A stretch of 64,000 nt of DNA from assembly GCA_900314575.1 (NCBI GenBank), contig OMVS01000001.1, positions 36,711 through 100,710 of the forward strand, given 5' to 3'. A program made the translations under genes and the position numbers. Positions 7,912 to 17,062 of the stretch are shown in pieces. The notes under the pieces were generated by a model. It ran no database searches, had not been told where the DNA came from, and saw only the letters and a list, made by a program, of their open reading frames with translations. Source of the stretch: an uncultured Olsenella sp. (lineage in GTDB: Bacteria > Actinomycetota > Coriobacteriia > Coriobacteriales > Atopobiaceae). Numbering within the stretch: position 1 is the stretch's first letter; the number at the start of each line of letters is the position of its first letter.

Positions 7912-8673
7912 CTAGTACTCGTTGGCGCGCGTCACGCGCGTGGAGCCGTAGCGGGTCGTTCGCGCCCCGTACAGCTTGTGCTTGTGGATGTATCCCGTCA
8001 CGGGGTCCGGCGTGAGGTAGCGCAGGCTCTGGTTGTCCGCCACGCGCTGCCTCAGGTAGCTCGACGAGATGGCGAGCGCCGGGACCTCGAGGTAGATCAC
8101 GTCGAGGTCGTAGCCGGACGAGGCGATGCTCTCCCGCGCGCGCTCGAGGTCGTAGCCAGGCCTCGTTGCGCCCACGAGCGTCGCCAGGCGGCCGATGCGC
8201 TCGGCGTGCCTCCAGGTCACGATCTCCTGGATGGCGTCAGCGCCGGTGATGAAGTAGAGCTCGACGTTGGGCGCGTAGATCTCGCGCAGCAGGGAGAGCG
8301 TCTCGACGGTGTAGGTGATCCCCTTGCGGTCGATCTCGAAGCGGCTTGCGAGGAAGTGCGGGTTGTCGGAGGTCGCGAGCAGGGTCATGGCGTAGCGGTC
8401 CTCGCCCGAGGAGACGCGCTTGTCCTGCTTGAAGGCGGGGCTGCCAGCCGGCATGAAGACGACCACGTCCAGGTTGAGGTCGTCGAAGGCCTGCTCGGCA
8501 GCCACAAGGTGGCCGTTGTGGATGGGGTCGAAGGTCCCGCCCATGATCCCGAGCCGGTAGGTCTTGCTCGGGTCCTGGCCGAGCAGCGGCAGGTCGCTCC
8601 TCTCGATGACGCCCTCGGCCACCCGCTCGACCTCCAGGGGATCCAGTCCCATGCTCGCCTCACTTCCGCCCAT
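7912..8673 (-). CDS. nadD: Nicotinate-nucleotide adenylyltransferase
   Basis: NadD adenylylates nicotinate mononucleotide to deamido-NAD with ATP, the penultimate NAD step. The protein is 253 aa, about 40 residues longer than usual at the N-terminus. The nucleotidyltransferase signature GIMGGTFDPIHNGHL and the C-terminal ISSSYLRQRV motif are intact. The ATG at 8673 has GGAGG five bases upstream. It lies 42 bp downstream of proB and upstream of yqeK-rsfS. Confidence 0.95.
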   Translation of the reverse strand: MGGSEASMGLDPLEVERVAEGVIERSDLPLLGQDPSKTYRLGIMGGTFDPIHNGHLVAAEQAFDDLNLDVVVFMPAGSPAFKQDKRVSSGEDRYAMTLLATSDNPHFLASRFEIDRKGITYTVETLSLLREIYAPNVELYFITGADAIQEIVTWRHAERIGRLATLVGATRPGYDLERARESIASSGYDLDVIYLEVPALAISSSYLRQRVADNQSLRYLTPDPVTGYIHKHKLYGARTTRYGSTRVTRANEY

Positions 8674-8715
8674 CGCATCCTCCAGCGCCCCGCTCGGCCC
8701 GCCTGCGCCCCGTCC

Positions 8716-9840
8716 CTAGAAGACCAGGAGCTCGTCTCTGTGGATGGCCGGCTGCGTCGCCTTGTCCGGCATGAACCGGCCGATCACGTCGAGCTGGAGG
8801 CCGCGTACGCGCACCATGTCCTCGGACGAGTAGCGCACGACGCCGCGCGCGATGAGGAAGCCGGACGCGTCGACCACGTCGACGACGTCGCCCTCCTCGT
8901 AGGTGCCCTCCGTCTTTGTGACGCCCACCGGCAGCAGCGACGCCCCCCTCTCCACGATAGCCCTCTTCGCTCCCTCGTCCACCGTGAGGCGGCCGTGCGT
9001 CACCTCGGCGAGGCCGATCCAGAGCTTGCGGCCGCTCTCGTGCGAGGAGCCCTCGTCCGCCTCGAAGCGCGTGCCGACCAGCTCGCCGCCCGCGACGCGC
9101 ACGAGGATGTTGTCCGCGCGCCCCTCGCAGATGACGGTCGGGATGCCCGCGGCGATCATCGCCCGGGCGGCGCGGAGCTTGGAGCGCATGCCCCCCGTGC
9201 CGACCGAGCTTCCCGCGCCGCCCGCCATGGCCAGCACCTCGTCGTTCACGCTGGTGACGCGCCTCACGAGGCGCGCGGCGGGGTCGGTCTGGGGGTTTGC
9301 CGTGTAGAGGCCCGCGACGTCGGAGAGGATCACGTACAGGCTCGCTCCGAGCAGCGCCGAGACGATCGCGCCGAGCATGTCGTTGTCGCTGAAGGTGAAC
9401 TCGGAGACGCTCACCGTGTCGTTCTCGTTCACGACCGGCACCGCGCCGAGCTCGAGCAGGCGGAAGAAGGTGTTCCGCGCGTTGAGGTAGCCCTCGCGGT
9501 CGGTCACGTCCCGCCTCGTGAGGAGCACCTGGCCGCAGGCTACGCCGCGCGAGGCGAGCTCCTTCGCGTAGGCCTCGGTGAGCGCGGCCTGGCCGGCTGC
9601 GGCGCACGCCTGCAGGCTCGGGATGTCCGTCGGCTTGGCCGAGAAGCCCAGGCGCTCCCTGCCGGCGGCGGCTGCGCCCGAGGAGACGAGGACCACGGGC
9701 CGGCCGCCGTGCCTCAGCTGCGCGATCTGGTCGATCAGGCGCGCGATGAAGGCCGCGTCCGGCCTGCCCGAGGCGTCGACGAGGGTCGAGGACCCGACCT
9801 TCACCACCACGAGCCCGTCCATCTCCTGCGGCAGGTACAT
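8716..9840 (-). CDS. proB: Glutamate 5-kinase
   Basis: First enzyme of proline synthesis: phosphorylates L-glutamate to glutamyl-5-phosphate. The protein is 374 aa. The amino-acid kinase domain has VVKVGSSTL, VSSGAAAAGRERLG, NENDTVSVSEF, DNDMLGAIVSALL and GTGGMRSKLRAA; the C-terminal PUA domain follows from about residue 275. It begins 3 bp after obgE. The partner gene proA, often between proB and nadD in this neighbourhood, is not in the window. Confidence 0.96.
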   Translation of the reverse strand: MYLPQEMDGLVVVKVGSSTLVDASGRPDAAFIARLIDQIAQLRHGGRPVVLVSSGAAAAGRERLGFSAKPTDIPSLQACAAAGQAALTEAYAKELASRGVACGQVLLTRRDVTDREGYLNARNTFFRLLELGAVPVVNENDTVSVSEFTFSDNDMLGAIVSALLGASLYVILSDVAGLYTANPQTDPAARLVRRVTSVNDEVLAMAGGAGSSVGTGGMRSKLRAARAMIAAGIPTVICEGRADNILVRVAGGELVGTRFEADEGSSHESGRKLWIGLAEVTHGRLTVDEGAKRAIVERGASLLPVGVTKTEGTYEEGDVVDVVDASGFLIARGVVRYSSEDMVRVRGLQLDVIGRFMPDKATQPAIHRDELLVF

Positions 9841-9843
9841 CCC

Positions 9844-11253
<1,410 letters not shown>

Positions 11254-11311
11254 CTAGTGGACTCCACCGCGAGTCCGCCCCGGCTAGCCCGGGACCGACT
11301 CCGACTTCACA

Positions 11312-11345
11312 TAATAAAAGGGCCCCGCCGCAAAGACGAGGCCCC
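11312..11345 (-). terminator. Intrinsic terminator after rpmA
   Basis: On the minus strand a 10-bp stem (GGGCCTCGTC / GGCGGGGCCC, with GU pairs) closes a 5-nt loop and is followed by TTTTATTA. It lies 20 bp after the rpmA stop and would end or attenuate rplU-rpmA transcription before obgE. Confidence 0.8.
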
Positions 11346-11364
11346 ATCGCGATTGTTACGCAGC

Positions 11365-11613
11365 CTAGGCGGTGCGAACGTGCACGTAGTGCTTAGCGCC
11401 CTTCACGAACTCGACCGTACCGTCGGCGAGCGCGAAGAGGGTGTCGTCCTTGCCACGACCGACGTTCTCGCCCGGCGTGATGTGCGTGCCACGCTGGCGG
11501 ACGATGATCTGGCCGGTCTTGATGGCCTGGCCACCATAGATCTTGGTGCCGAGGCGCTGGGAGTTGGAGTCGCGACCGTTGCGCGAGGAGCCAAGGCCCT
11601 TCTTGTGTGCCAT
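11365..11613 (-). CDS. rpmA: 50S ribosomal protein L27
   Basis: L27, 82 aa, reaches into the peptidyl-transferase centre with its N-terminus. The start [20 protein letters not shown] is the mature bacterial form without the cleavable Firmicute prepeptide. The rest ([35 protein letters not shown]) is typical. It follows rplU by 36 bp. Confidence 0.97.
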   Translation of the reverse strand: MAHKKGLGSSRNGRDSNSQRLGTKIYGGQAIKTGQIIVRQRGTHITPGENVGRGKDDTLFALADGTVEFVKGAKHYVHVRTA

Positions 11614-11649
11614 GTCATTACCTCTTATCTAGTCTTGGAGAACGGGACG

Positions 11650-11991
11650 TTAGGCCTCGGTCGAGGCGGCCTCGGCGGCCTCCTCGATGGGAAGCTCTGC
11701 GATCTGAAGCCTGGTGAGGTTCTGGCGATGGCCGCGGGTGCGGCTGTAGCGCTTGCGCTTCTTGAACTTGAAGATGACCTGCTTCTCACCCTTGTGCTGG
11801 TCGACGACCTCGGCGGTGACCTTCTTCTCGGCGAGTGCGGCGGCATCCACGACGGTGTTCTTGCCGTCGTTGAGCATCAGGACGTCAAGGCTCACCTTGT
11901 CGCCAGGCTGCGCGTCGAGCTTCTCGACGTCGATGACGTCGCCCTTGGCAACCTTGTACTGCTTGCCACCAGTAGTAACGATAGCGTACAT
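11650..11991 (-). CDS. rplU: 50S ribosomal protein L21
   Basis: L21, 113 aa, a 23S rRNA-binding protein. It begins MYAIVTTGGKQYKV, and has KVTAEVVDQHKGEKQVIFKF and KRKRYSRTRGHRQ, with an acidic Ala-rich C-terminal tail of about 20 residues. The ATG at 11991 follows GAGGAG by 7 bases; upstream in-frame starts would lie on the promoter -10. First gene of rplU-rpmA. Confidence 0.97.
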   Translation of the reverse strand: MYAIVTTGGKQYKVAKGDVIDVEKLDAQPGDKVSLDVLMLNDGKNTVVDAAALAEKKVTAEVVDQHKGEKQVIFKFKKRKRYSRTRGHRQNLTRLQIAELPIEEAAEAASTEA

Positions 11992-12032
11992 TTGGTAACT
12001 CCTCATTGCTGGTCTGAGTGCAACAGCTAACA

Positions 12033-12060
12033 ATTATACGTGCGTATAGCGAGTAGTCAA
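12033..12060 (-). promoter_or_regulatory. Strong promoter for rplU-rpmA
   Basis: Minus-strand TTGACT (12060-12055), 16-bp spacer, TATAAT (12038-12033). This near-consensus sigma-70 promoter lies about 42 bp ahead of the rplU start. Confidence 0.85.
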
Positions 12061-12110
12061 CAAAAATCCCCGTGGCCGTGGTGTAGGAGACCGTAGCTGG
12101 GCACACGGGG
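12061..12110 (-). terminator. Intrinsic terminator downstream of the DUF2344 gene
   Basis: Minus-strand stem CCCCGTG/CACGGGG, extendable by GCC/GGC across a one-base bulge, followed by ATTTTTG. It ends the radical-SAM transcript and abuts the rplU promoter. Confidence 0.7.
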
Positions 12111-12117
12111 CACGTTT

Positions 12118-12882
12118 CTACTGTTCGGTATGCGCAGACCCAGAATAGCCCTGCTCGCCCTCCCCGAAGGTCATCTCGAGCGGCTCCACAAGACGCCCAT
12201 CTTCCGTCGCGTGCCACTGGCCGAGCCTCGTGACGCGCGCATAGTCGAGCCGCGCGCCCAGGAGCGGCTCCTCCCCCATCGCCTTGTCGAAGAGGACGGC
12301 CGGCCTCAGGGAGGCCTCGTTGGTCGAGCGCGTCATGAGGTCGACGCGAAGCCCGTCGGGGGCCTCATCCACCGCGATCGAGACGAGGGTCTCCGTGAGG
12401 TCGACGCGCTTCGTCTTCTCGCCCCGCCGGTACTCCAGGGCGCCCCTGTCCCTCATGCGGGCGACCGCGCGCTCGAGGTCGCCCGCGTCGAGGCCCTCTC
12501 CCATGAGGTCGCAGGACCAGCGCGAGACCGTGGCCCAGGCCTCGAGCGCGGGCACCTTGCGCGGCAGGTAGGCCACGGCCTCGGGGGCGAGACCTGCGGG
12601 GGTGGCGGCCCCGACCGCCTCGAGCGCGAGGGCCGGCTCCACCCTCCTCGTGAGCATGAGGTCGAAGTACTCTGCCTGGGAGGAGGCCCCCACTGGCAGC
12701 GCCTGCGAGAACTGCACCCTCATGCGCCGCGCGAACCCGTTGCCCACAGAGAAGGGCAGCCCGGAGCGCCTCACGCTGCGCATGATCGTGTTCATCACCT
12801 CGAGGTGCCCGAGGAACGCCAGCCTTCCGTCCTTGCGGTAGCGCACCCGCAGCCTCCAGAGCACGAGCCCGTCGTCGGTCAC
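12118..12882 (-). CDS. DUF2344 (TIGR03936) radical-SAM-associated protein
   Basis: 254-aa protein of the family commonly found next to or fused to a B12-binding/radical-SAM protein. The family start RLRVRYRKDGRLAFLGHLEVMN is clear, as are RRSGLPFSVGNGF and FSQALPVG. The biochemical role is unknown; the fixed pairing suggests a partner or substrate adaptor for the radical-SAM enzyme. The GTG start at 12882 overlaps the upstream stop (GTGA), so the two are coupled. Distantly it resembles a DUF2344 domain seen upstream of Rne/Rng-family ribonuclease genes. Confidence 0.85.
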   Translation of the reverse strand: MTDDGLVLWRLRVRYRKDGRLAFLGHLEVMNTIMRSVRRSGLPFSVGNGFARRMRVQFSQALPVGASSQAEYFDLMLTRRVEPALALEAVGAATPAGLAPEAVAYLPRKVPALEAWATVSRWSCDLMGEGLDAGDLERAVARMRDRGALEYRRGEKTKRVDLTETLVSIAVDEAPDGLRVDLMTRSTNEASLRPAVLFDKAMGEEPLLGARLDYARVTRLGQWHATEDGRLVEPLEMTFGEGEQGYSGSAHTEQ

Positions 12883-14750
12883 GATCGATCACCCGCCAGG
12901 TCGTTGTAGACCGACAGGGTCGGGCAGACGCCGCAGCCGACGCAGCTCGCCCTGGTGCAGTCCTCGGTGGTCACGCCGCGCGCGGCCCTTCTCCACTCCC
13001 GCTCGAGGAAGCCCCTCGAGACACCCGGCGACGTGTGCTCCCAGGGCAGCCTGAGCGAGTGGTCGAAGGACTCCGAGGCGGTCTCGGCGAGGTCCACGCC
13101 CACGTTCCGCGCCGCCTCGCACCAGCGCTCGTAGGAGAACTGGTCGGACCAGGCGTCGAAGCGGCAGCCCAGCCGCCACGCCTCCATCACGAGGTCGAAG
13201 CCGCGCCGCCCCATCTTGGAGAGGGCGGCCTCCACCTGGGAGGTGCGCGCGTCGTGGTAGGAGATCCTCACCGCGCGGTCCGGCGTCGAGTGGAGAAGGA
13301 GCTGCTGGCGCTTGACGACCTCGTCGAGCGGAAGCTGCCCGACCCACTGGAAGGGCGTGTGCGCCTTGGGCACGAAGACGGCGACGGAGATGCTGACCGA
13401 GACGCCCGCCCGCCTCCCGAGCACCTCCCGGCCGATGCTGCAGACGCGCTCAGCGCACTCGGATATCTTGATGATGTCCTCGTCCGTCTCCGTCGGCAGG
13501 CCCATCATGAAGTAGAGCTTCATGCGACGCCAGCCGGCGGAGAAGGCGTTGCGCGCCGCCTGCTCGATGTCTCGCTCGGTCACGTTCTTGTTGATCACAT
13601 CGCGCAGGCGCTGCGAGCCCGCCTCGGGAGCGAAGGTGAGGCCGGCCTTGCGCGACGCGCCGACGGCGGCCGCCATCTCCACGCCGAAGGAGTCCATGCG
13701 CTGCGAGGGGATCGAGACCCTGACGCCCGTGCCCGCAAGGTCCCGGTCGAGCTCCTGGAGCATCTCGCGGCACTGCGAGTGGTCGGTCGTCGAGAGCGAC
13801 GAGAGAGAGCACTCGTCGAAGCCCGTCCGCTCGAGGCCCCTCTCGCAGGCATCGACCACCTGGTCGGCCGGACGTTCGCGCACGGGGCGGTAGGTCATGC
13901 CCGCCTGGCAGAAGCGACACCCGCGGGCGCAGCCCCGAAGGACCTCCACGGCAAGGCGGTCCTGGATGAGGCCCATGTAGGGCACGATCCTCTGATAGCC
14001 GGGGTCGGTGGCTGAGAGGTCCTGCAGGGTCCTCTTGAGCACGCGCCCAGGCGCGCCCGTACCCTCCTTGGGCCGCGCGTAGCCCCAGCGCGTCGACCCC
14101 TCGTCGACGACGACCTCGTAGAGCGAGGGCACATAGACGCCCTGCACGCGCGCGAGGTCGAGAAGGACCTGCTCCCTCGAGTCGCCGCGGTCGCGGCCCC
14201 GACGCACGCAGTCGACCATCTCCACGATGGCCTCCTCGCCGTCGCCCAGCAGGATCGCGTCGAAGGCGGGCGCCACCGGCTCGCAGTTCCATACCGAGGG
14301 GCCGCCGCCGAACACGAAGGGGTCGTCCTCCGCGCGCTCCTCCGACCTGACGGGGATCCCCGCGAGGTCGAGCGCCTCGACCACGTTGGTGCAGGCCATC
14401 TCGTGGGCGAGCGTGAACCCCACGACGTCGAAGCTCGCGAGGGGCGCCGAGCTCTCCAGGGCGAGCAGCGGTATCCCCTCCTCGCGCATGAGGTCCGCCA
14501 TGTCCACCCAGGGCAGGTAGGCGCGCTCGCAGGAGACGCCCTCCTGGCGGTTCAGCACGTCGTAGAGGATGGCTATGGCGAGGTTGGGCTGGCCGACCTC
14601 GTACACGTCGGGGTAGACCATGCATACGTGGAAGGGACCGTTCTGCTCCTCGGTGGCGCCCCACTCGTGGTCCAGGTAGCGGGCGGGCTTGTCGACGCGC
14701 GTGAGCAACGGCTCGATCCTGTGAAAGAGGTCCTCTCTCGCCGCCCTCAT
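12879..14750 (-). CDS. B12-binding/radical-SAM protein, TIGR03960 family
   Basis: 623-aa radical-SAM protein. The N-terminal about 200 residues form a B12-binding-like Rossmann domain (PDVYEVGQPNLAIAILYDVL). The [4Fe-4S] motif CARGCRFCQAGM (CxxxCxxC) starts the SAM barrel, and FAPEAGSQRLRDVINKNV and MMGLPTETDEDI are typical. A cysteine-rich end (CTRASCVGCGVCPTL) could hold another cluster. The substrate of this family is unknown. ATG at 14750 overlaps the preceding stop by four bases. Longer readings into the upstream gene are out of the coding context. Confidence 0.88.
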   Translation of the reverse strand: MRAAREDLFHRIEPLLTRVDKPARYLDHEWGATEEQNGPFHVCMVYPDVYEVGQPNLAIAILYDVLNRQEGVSCERAYLPWVDMADLMREEGIPLLALESSAPLASFDVVGFTLAHEMACTNVVEALDLAGIPVRSEERAEDDPFVFGGGPSVWNCEPVAPAFDAILLGDGEEAIVEMVDCVRRGRDRGDSREQVLLDLARVQGVYVPSLYEVVVDEGSTRWGYARPKEGTGAPGRVLKRTLQDLSATDPGYQRIVPYMGLIQDRLAVEVLRGCARGCRFCQAGMTYRPVRERPADQVVDACERGLERTGFDECSLSSLSTTDHSQCREMLQELDRDLAGTGVRVSIPSQRMDSFGVEMAAAVGASRKAGLTFAPEAGSQRLRDVINKNVTERDIEQAARNAFSAGWRRMKLYFMMGLPTETDEDIIKISECAERVCSIGREVLGRRAGVSVSISVAVFVPKAHTPFQWVGQLPLDEVVKRQQLLLHSTPDRAVRISYHDARTSQVEAALSKMGRRGFDLVMEAWRLGCRFDAWSDQFSYERWCEAARNVGVDLAETASESFDHSLRLPWEHTSPGVSRGFLEREWRRAARGVTTEDCTRASCVGCGVCPTLSVYNDLAGDRS

Positions 14751-15736
14751 TTCTCGCCTCGCTCGTAGGTGACGTAGTCGGAGCCATCCTCGCGGCCCGG
14801 TAGCGCCCGTCTGGCACCGCTCGCGCCGGCCTCCGCGGCCTTCGTGCGCGCCCCGGCCGCCTCGGCCGCCCTGAGCGCGACCTCGCGGGCTGCCGCGGCC
14901 GCAGACTCGGCGAGGCCTCCCACGCCGCCCTCCGAGAGCTCGGAGGCGACAAGGCCCGTGAGCGCCGTGCCGCCGTAGGCGACCGCGGCCCTCACGAGGA
15001 ACGCGAGCGGCCCCGCTCCCCTGCAGGCCACGCGCGCGACCCCGCGGTAGGCGAAGGCCGCCGCGACGACGCCCGCGAGCCCGGCCGCGGTGAGCGCATC
15101 CTGGGTGCGGCCCCTGGCGGCCGCGACGTCGAGCGCGAGCTTGGCCTGGTTGGAGGCCATGATCGGAAGGTCCGCGCCGCGCACGAGGTCGACCGCACCA
15201 ACCACGGCGTTCTCCAGGGCGCAGCGGTTGGTGAGGCGGGCCACCTCGGCGTCGCGGCAGAAGGGGAAGTTCGCCGCGGCGCAGATCGGGTCCGAGGCGT
15301 TGTCGAGCAGCCAGTCCGCGAGCTTCTCGAGAAGGGCCGGCGCTTCGGAGGCGGCTACGAGCGAGGCATAGGGCGCGAGCGCCTCCGGCAGCTCGAGCCC
15401 CGGCGCGTCGAGGGACGACTCGGCGACGACGCAGACCGGGATGCCCGAGGAGGCGTAGGCCCGCACGGCCTCGTCCTCCCCCGCCTCCGCGGGCCCCACG
15501 CAGACGAGCGCGAGGTCCGCCTGGGCGAGCTCGGTCCCGACGGCGAGCCTCGCCACACGGACCTGGGCGCCCTCCTGCTCGGGGAGGAGGCTGTCGCGCA
15601 CCGCGCGCGCCAGCCAGGCGGGCGCGTCGTCCGCCACAAGAACGGAGACGGAGAGGTCGCCGGAGACGCTGCCCTGTGCCTTCAGGGCGCTGCTGACGAG
15701 CTCGGCCACGCGACCGAAGGAGACGTTTCTTGCCAT
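14747..15736 (-). CDS. Conserved unknown protein, possible DUF697-like C-terminal region
   Basis: 329-aa Ala-rich protein I do not recognise with certainty. Residues about 25-150 look like a degenerate Rossmann/GTPase-type fold (VSVLVADD, LALVCVGPAE, IPVCVVAES) but no P-loop is visible. Residues about 165-290 (ENAVVGAVDLVRGADLPIMASNQAKLALDVAA) resemble DUF697/YcjF-type domains, with hydrophobic helices that could associate with the membrane. The tail is Ala/Arg-rich. It is translationally coupled to the radical-SAM gene (ATGA) and lies 88 bp downstream of rodA. Function unknown. Confidence 0.6.
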   Translation of the reverse strand: MARNVSFGRVAELVSSALKAQGSVSGDLSVSVLVADDAPAWLARAVRDSLLPEQEGAQVRVARLAVGTELAQADLALVCVGPAEAGEDEAVRAYASSGIPVCVVAESSLDAPGLELPEALAPYASLVAASEAPALLEKLADWLLDNASDPICAAANFPFCRDAEVARLTNRCALENAVVGAVDLVRGADLPIMASNQAKLALDVAAARGRTQDALTAAGLAGVVAAAFAYRGVARVACRGAGPLAFLVRAAVAYGGTALTGLVASELSEGGVGGLAESAAAAAREVALRAAEAAGARTKAAEAGASGARRALPGREDGSDYVTYERGEK

Positions 15737-15823
15737 CGCACACCTCGCAATGAAAGAGGATGACCCGAGTCCACTACTCTAGCGCAACGGCCGCGAGAGG
15801 CGCCACCGGGCGCGCGCCGCCGC

Positions 15824-17053
15824 CTAGCCGGCCTTTGTGCGGTACCTCCAGACCGACTGGATGAGCCCCATCGAGGCAAGCTGCGAGATCATCGACGACG
15901 AGCCGAAGCTCACGAACGGCAGGGGGATGCCCGTGATGGGCATGATGCCGATGCACATCCCCACGTTCTGCAGGACCTGGAAGCCCCACATCGCCACGAC
16001 GCCCACGAGCACGAGCCTCCCGAAGACGTTGTCGAGCCGCATCGCGAGGCCGATGGTGGAGAAGAGCATGCAGGCGAAAAGGAGCAGCAGGACGAGGGCG
16101 CCCACGAAGCCGAACTCCTCGGAGAGCAGCGCGAACACGAAGTCGGTGTGCGCCTCGGGCAAGAAGCCGCTCCCCGCCTGGCTCGCGTTGCCGACCCCCT
16201 TGCCGAGAAGGCCCCCCGAGCCGACGGCTATCTTGGCCTGCTGCAGGTTGTAACCGTCGCCCGTCGGGTCCACCGAGGGGTCCATGAAGACCACGAGGCG
16301 GTTTATCTGGTACTGCTTCAGCACGTGCGGAAGGCCGTCCGTCATCGACGTCACTACGACCAGGGCGGCGCCCACCACGATCAGCGCTATCGTGACGAGC
16401 ACCCAGCTCCTCTTCGCCCCGCCGCAGATGATGATAGCGGCCCCCGTCACGAGGACGATCAGGCCCGTGCCGAGGTCGGGCTGGGTGAGGATCAGCAGGA
16501 ACGGTACGAGCAGGGCGCCGCAGAGCTTGAGGTAGTCGGCGAGCGTGTCGATCCTGCCGTTGTACTCGGAGGTAAGCGAGGCCATGAGCAGGATGGTCAC
16601 CGGCTTCGCTATCTCCGAGGGCTGGAACCTGAGCCCGATGACGGGCAGAGAGACCCAGCCCGTCATGCCGAGCGCGCTGTAGCCGAGGCCCGGGATGGAG
16701 GGCATCAGCATCAGCGCCACGTCGAGCACGAAGAGCGCCCTGGTCATGCCAGCGAACTGCCGGTAGTCGTAGCGCCAGACGAGCGCGGCGACGACGAGCC
16801 CCATCGCGATGCCCAGGACGTGGCGCGGGAAGGACGCCTCGCTGATGGTGAGCGACGCGGACCAGATGACCACGGCGCCGAATGCCACGACGAGCAGGTT
16901 GGGGACGAGCTCCGCGAGGTAGAGGCCGCCGAGCCGCCCGCGCCTCTGGAGCCTGGTGCCCTGCGTGCCGAACCTGGTGAGCGCGGACTCGAGCGCCGAC
17001 GCGATCGAGCCGAGGGCCGACCCGAGGTCCCTCACGGCCGAGTTGTCTGCCAC
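15824..17053 (-). CDS. rodA: Rod-shape SEDS glycosyltransferase RodA
   Basis: Peptidoglycan polymerase of the SEDS family, 409 aa, about 10 membrane segments after a 45-residue cytoplasmic start. It polymerises lipid II during elongation with the PBP2 encoded just upstream. Conserved segments include LRFQPSEIAKP, LTQPDLGTGLIVL, RLVVFMDPSVDPTGDGYNL and LPEAHTDFVFALLSEEFGF, and the catalytic-type Asp in QPDLGT is present. The start is a GTG at 17053 with AGGAGG five bases upstream, 9 bp after mrdA. Confidence 0.95.
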   Translation of the reverse strand: MADNSAVRDLGSALGSIASALESALTRFGTQGTRLQRRGRLGGLYLAELVPNLLVVAFGAVVIWSASLTISEASFPRHVLGIAMGLVVAALVWRYDYRQFAGMTRALFVLDVALMLMPSIPGLGYSALGMTGWVSLPVIGLRFQPSEIAKPVTILLMASLTSEYNGRIDTLADYLKLCGALLVPFLLILTQPDLGTGLIVLVTGAAIIICGGAKRSWVLVTIALIVVGAALVVVTSMTDGLPHVLKQYQINRLVVFMDPSVDPTGDGYNLQQAKIAVGSGGLLGKGVGNASQAGSGFLPEAHTDFVFALLSEEFGFVGALVLLLLFACMLFSTIGLAMRLDNVFGRLVLVGVVAMWGFQVLQNVGMCIGIMPITGIPLPFVSFGSSSMISQLASMGLIQSVWRYRTKAG

Positions 17054-17062
17054 TCCTGCCTC

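Noticed and set aside
12879..15743. One 954-residue reading over the radical-SAM gene
   Set aside because: Its first third is antisense or shifted reading over the 14,747-15,736 gene; the true ATG at 14750 is coupled by ATGA.
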